DNA of 64,000 bases, taken from positions 1-64,000 of the forward strand of contig CATXCY010000001.1 of the NCBI GenBank assembly GCA_958366945.1, read 5' to 3'. Positions within the stretch are counted from its first letter, which is position 1; every line of letters starts with the position of its first letter. The position numbers and the translations under genes were made by a program. The DNA is from Bruticola sp004554425 (GTDB taxonomy: Bacteria; Vulcanimicrobiota; Xenobia; Xenobiales; Xenobiaceae). The notes under the pieces were generated by a model. The model saw only the letters and a program-made list of their open reading frames with translations. It did not search any database and was not told the origin of the DNA. Positions 26,238 to 35,400 of this stretch are shown one piece after another.

Positions 26238-27434
26238 TTAATTGGAGCGTTGCTCGCTACCTAAACTTAACAAACCACGCAGAAGGCGCAAGCCGATCTC
26301 TCCAGCGGAAGTAACCTCCAATTTTTGGCACAATTCTGCAAACGAACAATTGGCAAAATAGCGCATAACTACAGTCCGATAGGCTTCTAAATCAGTAGCG
26401 GCCAATTTTTTTAAACCAAAAGTCAAAGCCTGAGCCTTACGCGACAACTGAGCAGGGGCTGTCGGTGCAGCAGAGACAGGTTCTTTTTCCGGCACATCTT
26501 CAGAAGGACTTAGAGCTGGAGCTAAATGCATATTATTTCTGGGAACTCGCGAAACGGCGGCTTTGACTCCAGAATCAGTACGCAAAAGCTGAGCCTGACT
26601 AGAAGAACTTCCTAAGGTTCCGACGCGCCTGGTCTCGGAGCTTCCAAAACTAGCAATTCCAGACGGACTCTCACTCTGGCGCATATATACAGGTCCTCTA
26701 ACCCCTCCAGATTTAGGAGCAGAAATGCGCTCACGATTTACGCTCTCTTCTTTGCCACTAAAACTTCTAGCAGCCGGAATACCAGATATTCTCATTTTAG
26801 GTTTGGGAATATCTTCAAAAAAGAGACTGTCTTTATTTTGGCCATTATAATCCTGACTTTTATAATTGGCTGATGTAGAGGCTTTGTGCCCTGGTTCATC
26901 ATCTAAGAAAAGACTCCGTCCCTGGCTAACATCTTTAGAATTGTCGTCATTAACCTTAGGCAATTCTAGAGAATTTTGGATGCGCTTAGCAAAAGGTTCT
27001 GCACAATGGCTATAAAGGTAAAGACGGATACCTTTGCTTAAATCTATATCGGCAGCGTTATTGACAAAGTCAGTAAAAAAACTGTTAAGAAATTCCTTGC
27101 GACGACCGCCATTGCTAATTAAAGCAGGCGCAATTCCCCCTCGCTCGCTGGCTCTTTCTTGCAAATCTCGTTTTTCCAAGGCTACCAAGAGGCTTTCAAC
27201 GTAGGGATAGAAAGTACGCACTAAAATTTCGGCAGCTTCTTTATCGCCGCTCTTAAAGCGGCTGATCATTTCCGAAGTAGTCGCAGCCTCCTCACGCTTC
27301 AGTAGCTCGATCAATTTAGTTTTAGATTCTTCATCGAGCGTTTGGCGCTCATCATCTGATAAGTTAAAGTTATTTTCTGTCGAAGCGTTGATGTTTATTT
27401 TAGGCAACCGTTCCAAATAATCGATATCGCTCAT
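26238..27434 (-). CDS. Divergent sigma-70-like factor with long disordered linker
   Basis: 398 residues from the ATG at 27434; the frame continues to 27662 but that part looks non-coding. Residues about 50-155 fit sigma region 2 (MISRFKSGDKEAAEILVRTFYPYVESLL ... LYLYSHCAEPFAKRI), with an insertion after residue 90. The last about 67 residues fit region 4 (AYRTVVMRYFANCSFAELCQKL), but the recognition helix lacks the usual Arg/His residues. Between them lies a linker of about 170 residues rich in Ser, Arg and Pro. ECF factors normally have about 20-50 residues there. It precedes an anti-sigma-like gene and diverges from an M48 peptidase gene. It may be a real, unusual ECF factor or a degenerate regulator. 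Confidence 0.65.
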   Translation of the reverse strand: MSDIDYLERLPKININASTENNFNLSDDERQTLDEESKTKLIELLKREEAATTSEMISRFKSGDKEAAEILVRTFYPYVESLLVALEKRDLQERASERGGIAPALISNGGRRKEFLNSFFTDFVNNAADIDLSKGIRLYLYSHCAEPFAKRIQNSLELPKVNDDNSKDVSQGRSLFLDDEPGHKASTSANYKSQDYNGQNKDSLFFEDIPKPKMRISGIPAARSFSGKEESVNRERISAPKSGGVRGPVYMRQSESPSGIASFGSSETRRVGTLGSSSSQAQLLRTDSGVKAAVSRVPRNNMHLAPALSPSEDVPEKEPVSAAPTAPAQLSRKAQALTFGLKKLAATDLEAYRTVVMRYFANCSFAELCQKLEVTSAGEIGLRLLRGLLSLGSEQRSN

Positions 27435-27651
27435 AGTATCATTCCTGAAGAAAACATTCCCTTCTAACTTCGACACTAGCAAGCAGTGTTCCTTATTTTT
27501 TACATTAACCGCTTTATATAAAAAATTTGAAACAGCACAGCAAATATTGTACAATTTCGCCTGGTACTTGTTGTTTTTAGCGATAAAAAAGTGCTGCTTC
27601 TTCATTCGCTTCTGACGGCTGGTGCGTCTTTGCAAAGGAACCGAATAAGCC

Positions 27652-29472
27652 TTGAACCACAATTCTAAGTTATTAGGCGGTCTTTTAGGCCTCGCTGTCT
27701 GTTTTAATGTTTGTTCAGCATCTTCAGCTAAGTCTCCCGATACAACTCACAACCATTCAAAAACTTGGCTAGCTCAAAACTTTGAATTGCCAGGCGATCT
27801 TGATATAAATGAAGACGAGCCTTCTTCGGTCAACAAGTCTCCAATTTCGCTTCCCCCATCAACTCCAAGCGAAACCACGTCAGTCCGTTCCTTGCCTGCT
27901 GCCGACACTAAGAACTCGGCCCCAGCGGCGTCTTCTACGAACCAAGCGGTGACACTTCCAGCCACAGAAGGAGACCGCCCAGTTGTCACAGGAGCCCCTG
28001 CCACTCCTTCTGCCACTTGGCAATCTATTCCAGCTGCCAAAATTGACTCTCCTGAAACTCAAGAAGAGATTTCTCCAGAGCCCAATATATTTTCTGAAGA
28101 CGAAGACTTGGGAATTACACGTCCAGAATTGGCTCTTATTTCTTTCGACAATCGCGGTTTGTTGAAGCCAACGGCTCCTCCACTCCCTTTAGAGCAAAGT
28201 CAACAAATAATTTTTAATCCAGAAGTACTGTTTAACGCCAAAGCTACAGAAAATTTAACTGACCTCGAAAAAGCGGCTTTTATCAAAAATCTAGCTCTCT
28301 TTATGCAATCAGATTACGCCTCCAAAGTAATCCTACCGCGAAAAGTTCTCGTTGTCCGCCAAGAAGGCAAAAACTTGTTCGGCCATTTATATGATTTGGA
28401 ACTTTTAGACGAGCGTGAAGTGCGAGCTCCATTGGCCAAAGGTAAAGGATGGCAAAATTTATGTGATCAAGCTCTCCAGGAGTGGGGCGGACTCCATGGA
28501 GTGGTAGTCAACATGGAAAGCAAACAATACCATCAACCGGGAGCGACACATCTTTCTTTAAACAGCCGCCTCTACGCTTTTAAGGATGAGAAATTAGCTA
28601 AACGAAAAGGCTACGAGCCATGTGCAGTTTGTTTTCCCAAGGCTGATCCTTACCTAAGCATGAGTAAACAAGACAGAGAGCTTTCTAAAGAGGGGGCCTC
28701 CCAAGTCCAAAGCCGTTACAGTCTAAGCCAAGATTCAGAGGCCATAAGCAGAGTGCAAAAAGTTGGCCGACGACTCTTAGAAGGGAATGGCTTTTCTCCA
28801 GACTTGTGCGACTTTGTCGTGCTTAACTCTCCGGAAGCTCAAGCTCTTTCTGTGCCCGGAGGGCCGATTTTTGTTACTTCCGGTCTTTTGAAAATATTGG
28901 AAAGTGACGATGAACTGGCTGCCGTTTTAGCTCACGAATTTGCTCACATATTGCACAAACACGGCAGTGCTAGCAAGATGCGCGGTAACATATCTAATAT
29001 TCTAGGTACAGTTATGCGCTATACTACCCGCAGTTATTGGGGATATTTCGGCTCACAGAAAGCAGCCGATTTGATAAATAAAGGTTTTTCCCGCGAGCAA
29101 GAATATGAAGCTGATCGTAGCGCCGTTCAACTTTCTTTTGCTGCAGGCTACAATCCGCAAGAATTTTGCGCCACTTTGGAAAAACTTGAATTATACCAAC
29201 AAGAATCAGGACAAGCTAAACTTCATATTCCCTGGTTTAGTACCCATCCCACTTCCGGCCAAAGAATTCAAGAAATAAAAAAAGTTTGCCAAGAGATAGA
29301 GCCCTTACAAAAAGAGGCCGAATTTGCTCAAAAACAAGGCGATAAAGATTATGCTTTAGCTTTGCGCCATAGCTCTCTTCAATATCTTAAAGACAAGCAA
29401 GCTATCGATGAGCTTTGTCGCAGTTACAACAAGCTAAACTGGGATATTTTACATGTCGGCAAAGGATTTTAG
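27652..29472 (+). CDS. Exported M48 family zinc metallopeptidase with Ada-like cysteine module
   Basis: 606 residues from a TTG start preceded by AAAGGAA. A signal peptide (LLGGLLGLAVCFNVCSASSA) is followed by about 130 disordered Ser/Pro/Thr-rich residues. A small module (about 287-330) has SKQYHQPG ... GYEPCAVCFP with H294, C324 and C327. It resembles the Ada-type metal-binding fold found next to nucleases and proteases, with the first Cys missing. The M48 domain has HEFAH (428-432) and third ligand E484 in EYEAD. The C-terminal helical part carries STHPTSGQRI, as in BepA/YcaL-type periplasmic proteases. It is probably a periplasmic quality-control protease for envelope proteins. It diverges from the sigma-like gene. 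Confidence 0.88.
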   Translation: MNHNSKLLGGLLGLAVCFNVCSASSAKSPDTTHNHSKTWLAQNFELPGDLDINEDEPSSVNKSPISLPPSTPSETTSVRSLPAADTKNSAPAASSTNQAVTLPATEGDRPVVTGAPATPSATWQSIPAAKIDSPETQEEISPEPNIFSEDEDLGITRPELALISFDNRGLLKPTAPPLPLEQSQQIIFNPEVLFNAKATENLTDLEKAAFIKNLALFMQSDYASKVILPRKVLVVRQEGKNLFGHLYDLELLDEREVRAPLAKGKGWQNLCDQALQEWGGLHGVVVNMESKQYHQPGATHLSLNSRLYAFKDEKLAKRKGYEPCAVCFPKADPYLSMSKQDRELSKEGASQVQSRYSLSQDSEAISRVQKVGRRLLEGNGFSPDLCDFVVLNSPEAQALSVPGGPIFVTSGLLKILESDDELAAVLAHEFAHILHKHGSASKMRGNISNILGTVMRYTTRSYWGYFGSQKAADLINKGFSREQEYEADRSAVQLSFAAGYNPQEFCATLEKLELYQQESGQAKLHIPWFSTHPTSGQRIQEIKKVCQEIEPLQKEAEFAQKQGDKDYALALRHSSLQYLKDKQAIDELCRSYNKLNWDILHVGKGF

Positions 29473-29533
29473 GGCCTTGTGCCTAAAAAATGGCGGCGTT
29501 AGCTTTTAATGCTAGGCGAGAGGAAATTTGCAA

Positions 29534-30280
29534 ATGCTCAATACTGAAGGCGTATTTTTAGAATATAAGGCCGCCACCGGAGAAGTGCTTTCTTATCAGA
29601 CGATAATGCACTCCAAGCAAAAGACAGAAGAGAACAACGAAGAGATCAGTAACACCAACGTTGTCATGGAAATGGCCACTGATCAGAAAGTGACTAAAGT
29701 TTCCGGAAGTACCTTCGATGTAGACGTCAACATTACCGACGGATTCATTGAGCGAAACAACCAGAGGCTTCCCTTACCAACTATCGGCCAAACTATAGGT
29801 ATGACTGTAGAAAAAACCGGACGTATAACCAGATCGACAGTCAATGCCAACATAAATCAGCCTGTCTTCCCCAGCGGTTTACAACAAGTTGGAGCTTCTT
29901 GGACAGAGGTCAAGCCTTTAGAAATCCCCTTGGGAGACAAAGATCAATCAGTCACTCTCGACTTAAAATTTGAGCACAAGCTTGTTGCTTTAGATACAGA
30001 ACAAAACTACGACGTAGCTATTATCGAAACGACCGCCGGCCCCATGAGTGCCGATATAAAAGATGGCATCAGCCAATCTGTTCAAGTAAAGGCTAGAACA
30101 GCTTTTGCTTACCGAGCTGGGCAAATGGTCAGTTCTCACCTTGAATCAAAGACAATAGTCAAAGCTCCAGATCTGGTACTTACCAGCGTTCATACTATCG
30201 ATACGGTATTAAAGTCTTCCAATTCACCAGTAATCGATACTCCCAGCATTGCTGACAGTGCCTTCATTATTGGTGCTTAA
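29534..30280 (+). CDS. Unknown protein, DUF6263-like beta-rich
   Basis: 248 residues from the ATG; an in-frame TTG at 29528 is nearer the AGAGG site, so the start is uncertain by two codons. There is no signal peptide or membrane segment. The sequence is rich in Val, Thr and short beta stretches (SGSTFDVDVNITDGF, GQTIGMTVEKTGRITRS, VTLDLKFEHKLVAL). This recalls DUF6263-like proteins, but I cannot assign a family with confidence. It lies 61 nt after the M48 gene on the same strand without an intervening terminator and is followed by a strong one, so both are probably one transcript. Confidence 0.6.
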   Translation: MLNTEGVFLEYKAATGEVLSYQTIMHSKQKTEENNEEISNTNVVMEMATDQKVTKVSGSTFDVDVNITDGFIERNNQRLPLPTIGQTIGMTVEKTGRITRSTVNANINQPVFPSGLQQVGASWTEVKPLEIPLGDKDQSVTLDLKFEHKLVALDTEQNYDVAIIETTAGPMSADIKDGISQSVQVKARTAFAYRAGQMVSSHLESKTIVKAPDLVLTSVHTIDTVLKSSNSPVIDTPSIADSAFIIGA

Positions 30281-30343
30281 CTAAAAAAACACAGCTACTC
30301 TAATAAGACTTTCTCTGCTAAGCTCTAAAAACAAATCAAATAT

Positions 30344-30380
30344 AAAGATGCCGCCGTCATATATGACGGCGGCATCTTTA
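30344..30380. terminator. Strong bidirectional terminator
   Basis: GATGCCGCCGTCA-TATA-TGACGGCGGCATC is a perfect 13-bp stem flanked by A- and T-rich sequence, between convergent genes. Confidence 0.9.
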
Positions 30381-30398
30381 TATTTTCAGTTTTATAAC

Positions 30399-30911
30399 TT
30401 AACGCAAGCAATGCTCCACAATGGGCTGAATATAGTCGGCACGTTTTTCTTTAGGAAGTTGCTCTAAAGTCTCAAACATTTGATCTACTAAAAGAATTTG
30501 TTGTTTGCGACGCAACTCGACGATCTGGTTGACGTAATTCTTAACAACCGCTTTATTTGGATTATCGGAAGTAAGCTCCTTGGCCATTCGTCCCCTAAGC
30601 TCTTTTATAGAAGCCTTAATTTGCAGCATTTGAGGACGATACTTTTCTCTCACTTGCTTAGCTTCAGGGAATTTTTTATATTCTTTGTCCTTGTCTTTGC
30701 GACTTATAAAATTACTATTAAGCAAATTGTCAATAATATTAGCAGAATTATCAGATTGGCAGTTGACTAAGCCGCATTCATTTATATTGACAATAGTTTT
30801 TTGCACACTTCCACTTTCTGCACGGCAGTCTCTCTCTTCGGCTGAAACCACTCCGGCTGTGAGAGACAAAGTACCTACAACGGCAATAAACAGCACAACC
30901 TTTTTAAACAC
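30399..30911 (-). CDS. Exported Spy/CnrX-like (LTXXQ/heavy-metal-resistance type) helical protein
   Basis: 170 residues from a GTG start. The signal peptide is MFKKVVLFIAVVGTLSLTAGVVSA. The mature protein has a Cys-containing N-terminal part, then long amphipathic helices (REKYRPQMLQIKASIKELR, VKNYVNQIVELRRKQQILL) ending in QLPKEKRADYIQPIVEHCL. This is the layout of the periplasmic Spy/CpxP/ZraP/CnrX superfamily, small chaperones or metal sensors. It is the third gene of an operon with an ECF sigma factor and an anti-sigma factor, the same gene set as the Cupriavidus cnrYXH metal-sensing system. A periplasmic stress or metal sensor role is therefore inferred. Confidence 0.72.
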   Translation of the reverse strand: MFKKVVLFIAVVGTLSLTAGVVSAEERDCRAESGSVQKTIVNINECGLVNCQSDNSANIIDNLLNSNFISRKDKDKEYKKFPEAKQVREKYRPQMLQIKASIKELRGRMAKELTSDNPNKAVVKNYVNQIVELRRKQQILLVDQMFETLEQLPKEKRADYIQPIVEHCLR

Positions 30912-30935
30912 GAAAATTATCCAACCTCTCTATCT

Positions 30936-31628
30936 TTAGTGTGCATTCTCGGCAGCTTCATCGAAGGCCATATCCAAAAGTTCTTGAGACATTACATAAT
31001 CGGGTTTGTAATCGGCATAAATAACGCTGTTACTCAAATCTTCGTTGGCATTGCTGCTAAATTCATCAGCTAAAACATAATCAGTATAGTAAGGTTCGTC
31101 GCCACTAAACTCAGTTCCGGATTCAGCAGATTTAGCAGAACTTTTTTGTAGGACAGAATTATGTTCTGCAGTAGCATTAGTACCGGCCATAAAACTTGCA
31201 GCTGATTGGTCTGAAGTTCCATTAAAAGCGAAAGCACTCCAAAGCACAGCGCCACCAACTACGGCTAAAGATGCAGCTGCTGTAAATGTCTTCCAATAAC
31301 GCAAATACTTGCTTTTGGTCTTCAACTCAGTCTCTAAGCGGATAATCTTACCTCTATCAGCCTCTTGGCCCACCTTTTTCCAAAAACGCACTTTAAAATC
31401 TGGAGCAGGCTCCAACTCTTGCGGAAAAGCCTTATCTAAATTTTTCCATACTTCACTCAAAGAATGCTGATATTGTCTGCATTTGGAGCACTCTTCTAAA
31501 TGTTTTTTCAGCTTTGAAGCATCAGTTTCACTGAGAAGCCCATCTTCATATTCTAATAATTTATCTATACATTCCTGGCATTCCACATTGTCTGACAAGG
31601 TGGCCTCTAAGCCCTGATTATCTTTCAT
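30936..31628 (-). CDS. Membrane-anchored zinc-finger anti-sigma factor
   Basis: 230 residues. The N-terminal zf-HC2 domain has C17-C20 and H43-x3-C47-x2-C50 (LKKHLEECSKCRQY), the classical ZAS motif. One transmembrane segment lies at about 111-135 (FTAAASLAVVGGAVLWSAFAF), followed by a Ser/Ala/acidic periplasmic tail. The start follows AAGGAG. It lies 17 nt downstream of the ECF sigma gene, which it should sequester at the inner membrane, and 24 nt upstream of the Spy/CnrX-like gene. Confidence 0.88.
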   Translation of the reverse strand: MKDNQGLEATLSDNVECQECIDKLLEYEDGLLSETDASKLKKHLEECSKCRQYQHSLSEVWKNLDKAFPQELEPAPDFKVRFWKKVGQEADRGKIIRLETELKTKSKYLRYWKTFTAAASLAVVGGAVLWSAFAFNGTSDQSAASFMAGTNATAEHNSVLQKSSAKSAESGTEFSGDEPYYTDYVLADEFSSNANEDLSNSVIYADYKPDYVMSQELLDMAFDEAAENAH

Positions 31629-31645
31629 AAAGAGAGCACTCCTTT

Positions 31646-32263
31646 CTAGTTAAATATCTTGCCTAAATATTTTTGCAAAGTTTGACGCGCCCGGTGAATT
31701 CTGGATCTAACGGCAGCTACTGTAATGCCTAAGGTTTCGGCGATCTCTTCATAGGTGAGATCGTAGAAGCGGTTCATTATCAACGGAGCTCTCATTTCTT
31801 CGTCAATTTTCAAAAGCGCTCGTTGTAATTCGCGGCTAACTTCACCATACTCTACAGACTCCAAGGGAGAGTCTCCAGGATCGGCAAAGTCGCGTTGCAT
31901 AGGGCGATCTCCACCATTATCCATAGGCTCATCTAAGCTTATCTGGAGAGGCACATCTTTGGCTCGTTTCTTCCTTTCCTTAAAGCACTGATTCATAGTT
32001 ACTTTATATATGTAAGTAAAGAGACGAGCTCTGAGTTCAAACCGTGGCAAAGCCTTATATAGTTGAAGGAAAACCTCCTGAGCAGTGTCTTCAGCTTCCC
32101 TAGCCGAACCGCCCTTGAATTTGTAAATTAAATTCAACACAGGACGGTAGTAAATAGTCATCAATTCATCAAACGCAGAGTCGTCGCCAGCCTGAAAACG
32201 AGCTAATAAAGCAGCGTCGACAGCTTCTTCCCCGAGTTTATCTGGTGGGTTAAATCCGGTCAC
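31646..32263 (-). CDS. ECF (sigma-E type) RNA polymerase sigma factor
   Basis: 205 residues from a GTG start with a weak ribosome-binding site. Region 2 is canonical: ARFQAGDDSAFDELM, then REAEDTAQEVFLQLYKALPRFE and FTYIYKVTMNQCF. Region 4 (about 150-203) has APLIMNRFYDLTYEEIAETLGITVAAVRSRIHRARQTL. It directs transcription in response to envelope or metal stress when released by the anti-sigma encoded next. It is the first gene of a three-gene operon and begins just after the nifJ terminator. It is far more canonical than the sigma-like protein at 26238-27434. Confidence 0.93.
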   Translation of the reverse strand: MTGFNPPDKLGEEAVDAALLARFQAGDDSAFDELMTIYYRPVLNLIYKFKGGSAREAEDTAQEVFLQLYKALPRFELRARLFTYIYKVTMNQCFKERKKRAKDVPLQISLDEPMDNGGDRPMQRDFADPGDSPLESVEYGEVSRELQRALLKIDEEMRAPLIMNRFYDLTYEEIAETLGITVAAVRSRIHRARQTLQKYLGKIFN

Positions 32264-32331
32264 GTCCAGTTTGTTTCACTCAAATTCTAAAGATTTAGCT
32301 TTTATATAAAAAGAAACGGCGCACGCCGAAG

Positions 32332-32384
32332 TAAAAAAAAAGAGGCGCTTTGCTTAGAGCAATACCCACAACAAAGCGCCTCTC
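32332..32384 (-). terminator. Terminator after nifJ
   Basis: GAGGCGCTTTG...CAAAGCGCCTC is an 11-bp stem followed on the minus strand by a run of nine T. Confidence 0.85.
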
Positions 32385-32463
32385 TTGTAAAGAACTGGCC
32401 AAGAAGCGGCCTTCAAGTCACTTTATTCAAAGAGAGCAAGAAAGCCGCCAATGTCACCGTTAC

Positions 32464-35400
32464 TTACTGCTTGTCTTCAGGAGCGGCAGCCAAGTATAAG
32501 TAGCGCTCATAGCGCTCCTTAGCGATGGCTTCGGACTCTTCAGCGAACTTGGCAGCAGCCTCAGGGTTAATCTTCTGAAGCTGGCGGAAGCGGTTCTCGC
32601 TAGCCAAGTAGTCGGCAACGGGAGTCTTCGGACCCTTGTAGTCGACTTGTAAGCAAGGCTTACCCTGAGCTTTTAAGCGAGGATCGAAGCGATAGAGAGG
32701 CCACTGGCCGCACTCTACAGCGTTCTTCTGGTGCTTCAAACCGTCGGCCATGTTGATACCGTGGTTGATACAATGAGAGTAAGCAATAATCAAGGAAGGA
32801 CCGTCATAAGATTCGGCTTCTTCGATAGCTTTCAAAGCCTGAGCGTCGTTGGCGCCAACAGAGATCTGAGCTACGTAGATGTTGCCATAAGACATAGCAA
32901 TCATACCCAGATCTTTCTTGGGCAAGCTCTTACCAGCAGCGGCGAAGCGAGCTACAGCACCAAGAGGAGTGGCCTTAGAAGCCTGACCACCGGTGTTGGA
33001 GTAAACTTCAGTGTCGAGTACGAGTACGTTGACGTTCTTGCCCTGGGCCAAAACGTGATCTAACCCGCCGTAACCGATGTCATAAGCCCAACCGTCACCA
33101 CCGATGATCCATACTGAACGAGGAATCAAGGCGTCCATAACGGACTCGAGCTCTCTGGCGCAAGTGCAATCACAGCCCTTAACTTTTTCAGCCAGCTTGT
33201 CGAGTAAAGCGCGTTTCTTGGCGATATTCTCGGGGGTAGCGGGCTCAACAGCCATCAAGCCTTCATAGACTTCGGGATCAATCTTGTCCTTAGCTTCGGT
33301 AAGAAGCTGACGGGCATATTCGGCCTTTTGATCTACGGCAATGCGCATACCTAAACCGAATTCAGCGTTGTCTTCAAAGAGGGAGTTGGACCAAGCGGGG
33401 CCGCGTCCGTCTTTGTTGGTGCACCAAGGAGTGGTGGGCAAGTTGCCGCCATAGATGGAAGAGCAACCAGTAGCGTTGGCGATCATAGCTCTGTCACCGA
33501 AGAGCTGGCTGACCATCTTCACGTAAGGAGTCTCACCGCAGCCTGCGCAAGCGCCAGAGAACTCAAACATAGGAGGAAGCAACTGTACGTTCTTAACCAT
33601 GGTGCGCTTCAAGTCGCCGCCTAAGTCGGGCAAATCGAGGAAGAACTTCCAGTTTTTGCGACCTTCTTCGCGGAGAGGACGCTGAGGAACCATAGTAAGA
33701 GCTTTTTCTTTGGCAGGGCATACGCCTACGCACAAAGTGCAGCCGGTGCAGTCTTCAACGGAAATCTGCATGCTGAACTTATAATCTTTGTAACCGACAA
33801 AGCCTTTAGCTTCGGCGAGCTTGAAGCTCTCGGGAGCCTTAGCAGCGTCTTCGTTGGTGATGAGGCGAGAGCGAATTACGCCGTGAGGGCAAACCATGAC
33901 GCACTTACCGCACTGAATGCACTTAGCGGGATCCCAGCTGGGAACTTCAGAAGCGATATTGCGTTTTTCCCAACGGGTGGTACCGCTGGGCCAGGTGCCG
34001 TCATCAGGAATAGCGCTGACGGGAAGTTCGTCGCCACGCTGAGCCATCATTACAGCGGTGACCTTCTTGACGAATTCGGGAGCTTCGTCGGAAACCAAGG
34101 GTTTGCGGTGGTGACCGGTAACTTTGCGTCCTTCGGTCTCTACCTGGTGCAAAGCGGCTAAGCTGTTGTCTACGGCGGCCCAGTTCTTAGCTACAACTTC
34201 TTGGCCCTTCTTGCTATAGGCCTTCTTAATGCTGGCTTTAATGTGCTCGATAGCTTCTTCGCGAGGCAACACACCACTAATGGCAAAGAAGGCTGTCTGC
34301 ATAACGGTGTTGATGCGGTTGCCCATGCCAGCGTTGTGAGCGACTGTTAAAGCGTCGATTACATAGAATTTAAGGTGTTTGGCTAAAATAGTTTCCTGAA
34401 TTTCGGCAGGAAGCTGATCCCAAACTTCGTCCTTGGAGAAAGGACTGTTAAGAAGGAATACGCCGCCTTCTTCAGCTTGCTTCAAAACATCGTAGCTCTC
34501 CAAGAACTCGAAGAGGTGTACGCCAATGAAGCTGGCGCGCTGAATAAGGAAGGGAGCGTCGATGGGCTTAGGACCGAAGCGCAAGTGGGATACGGTCAAA
34601 CCGCCGGACTTCTTGGAGTCGTAGACGAAGTAGCCCTGAGCATAGTTGTCGGTGTCGTGACCGATAATCTTAATGGAGTTCTTGTTGGCGCCTACGGTAC
34701 CATCGGAGCCCAAACCATAGAACATAGCTCTTACGGTGCCTTCGGGCTCGCTAATCCAGTTGGCATCATAGTCGATGCTCAAGTTGGTAACGTCGTCGTG
34801 AATACCAACGGTGAAGCTGCGCTTAGGCTCAGCTTTAGCTAACTCGTTGTACACGCCGAAAACCATAGCGGGAGTGAAGTCTTTGGAAGAAAGACCATAA
34901 CGGCCGCCAATAACGCGAGGCAATACAGCAAACTTGCCTTTACCGCCTTCCATATTTTCCATAACGGCAGTAACGACATCTTGATAAAGAGGCTCGCCAG
35001 CGCTGCCGGGCTCTTTGGTGCGATCCAACACGCCAATGGTCTTTACGGTAGCGGGAATGGCTTCAATAAAGGACTTAGCATCGAAAGGACGATACAAGCG
35101 GGCGGTTACAACGCCGACTTTCTTGCCTTCGGCCAACAGCTTGTCTAAGGTACCGCGAACGACGGAAACGCCAGAGCCCATAAGGACGACGACTTCTTCG
35201 GCTTCGGAATGACCATGATACTCAAAGAGGTTGTAGTGACGGCCGGTGAGCTCACCAAAACGTTTCATCAATTTGGCGACGATGCCGGGAGTCTTCAAAT
35301 AGTAGGGGTTAGCAGCTTCGCGGCCCTGGAAGTAAATGTCTGCATTCTGAGCAGTACCGCGAATGAAAGGCTTATTAGGGTTGAGAGCGCGAGCACGATG

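Noticed and set aside
27435..27662. N-terminal extension of the sigma-like protein
   Set aside because: The extra residues are lysine/aromatic-rich without domain character and overlap the start of the divergent M48 gene; the ATG at 27434 has a better initiation context.
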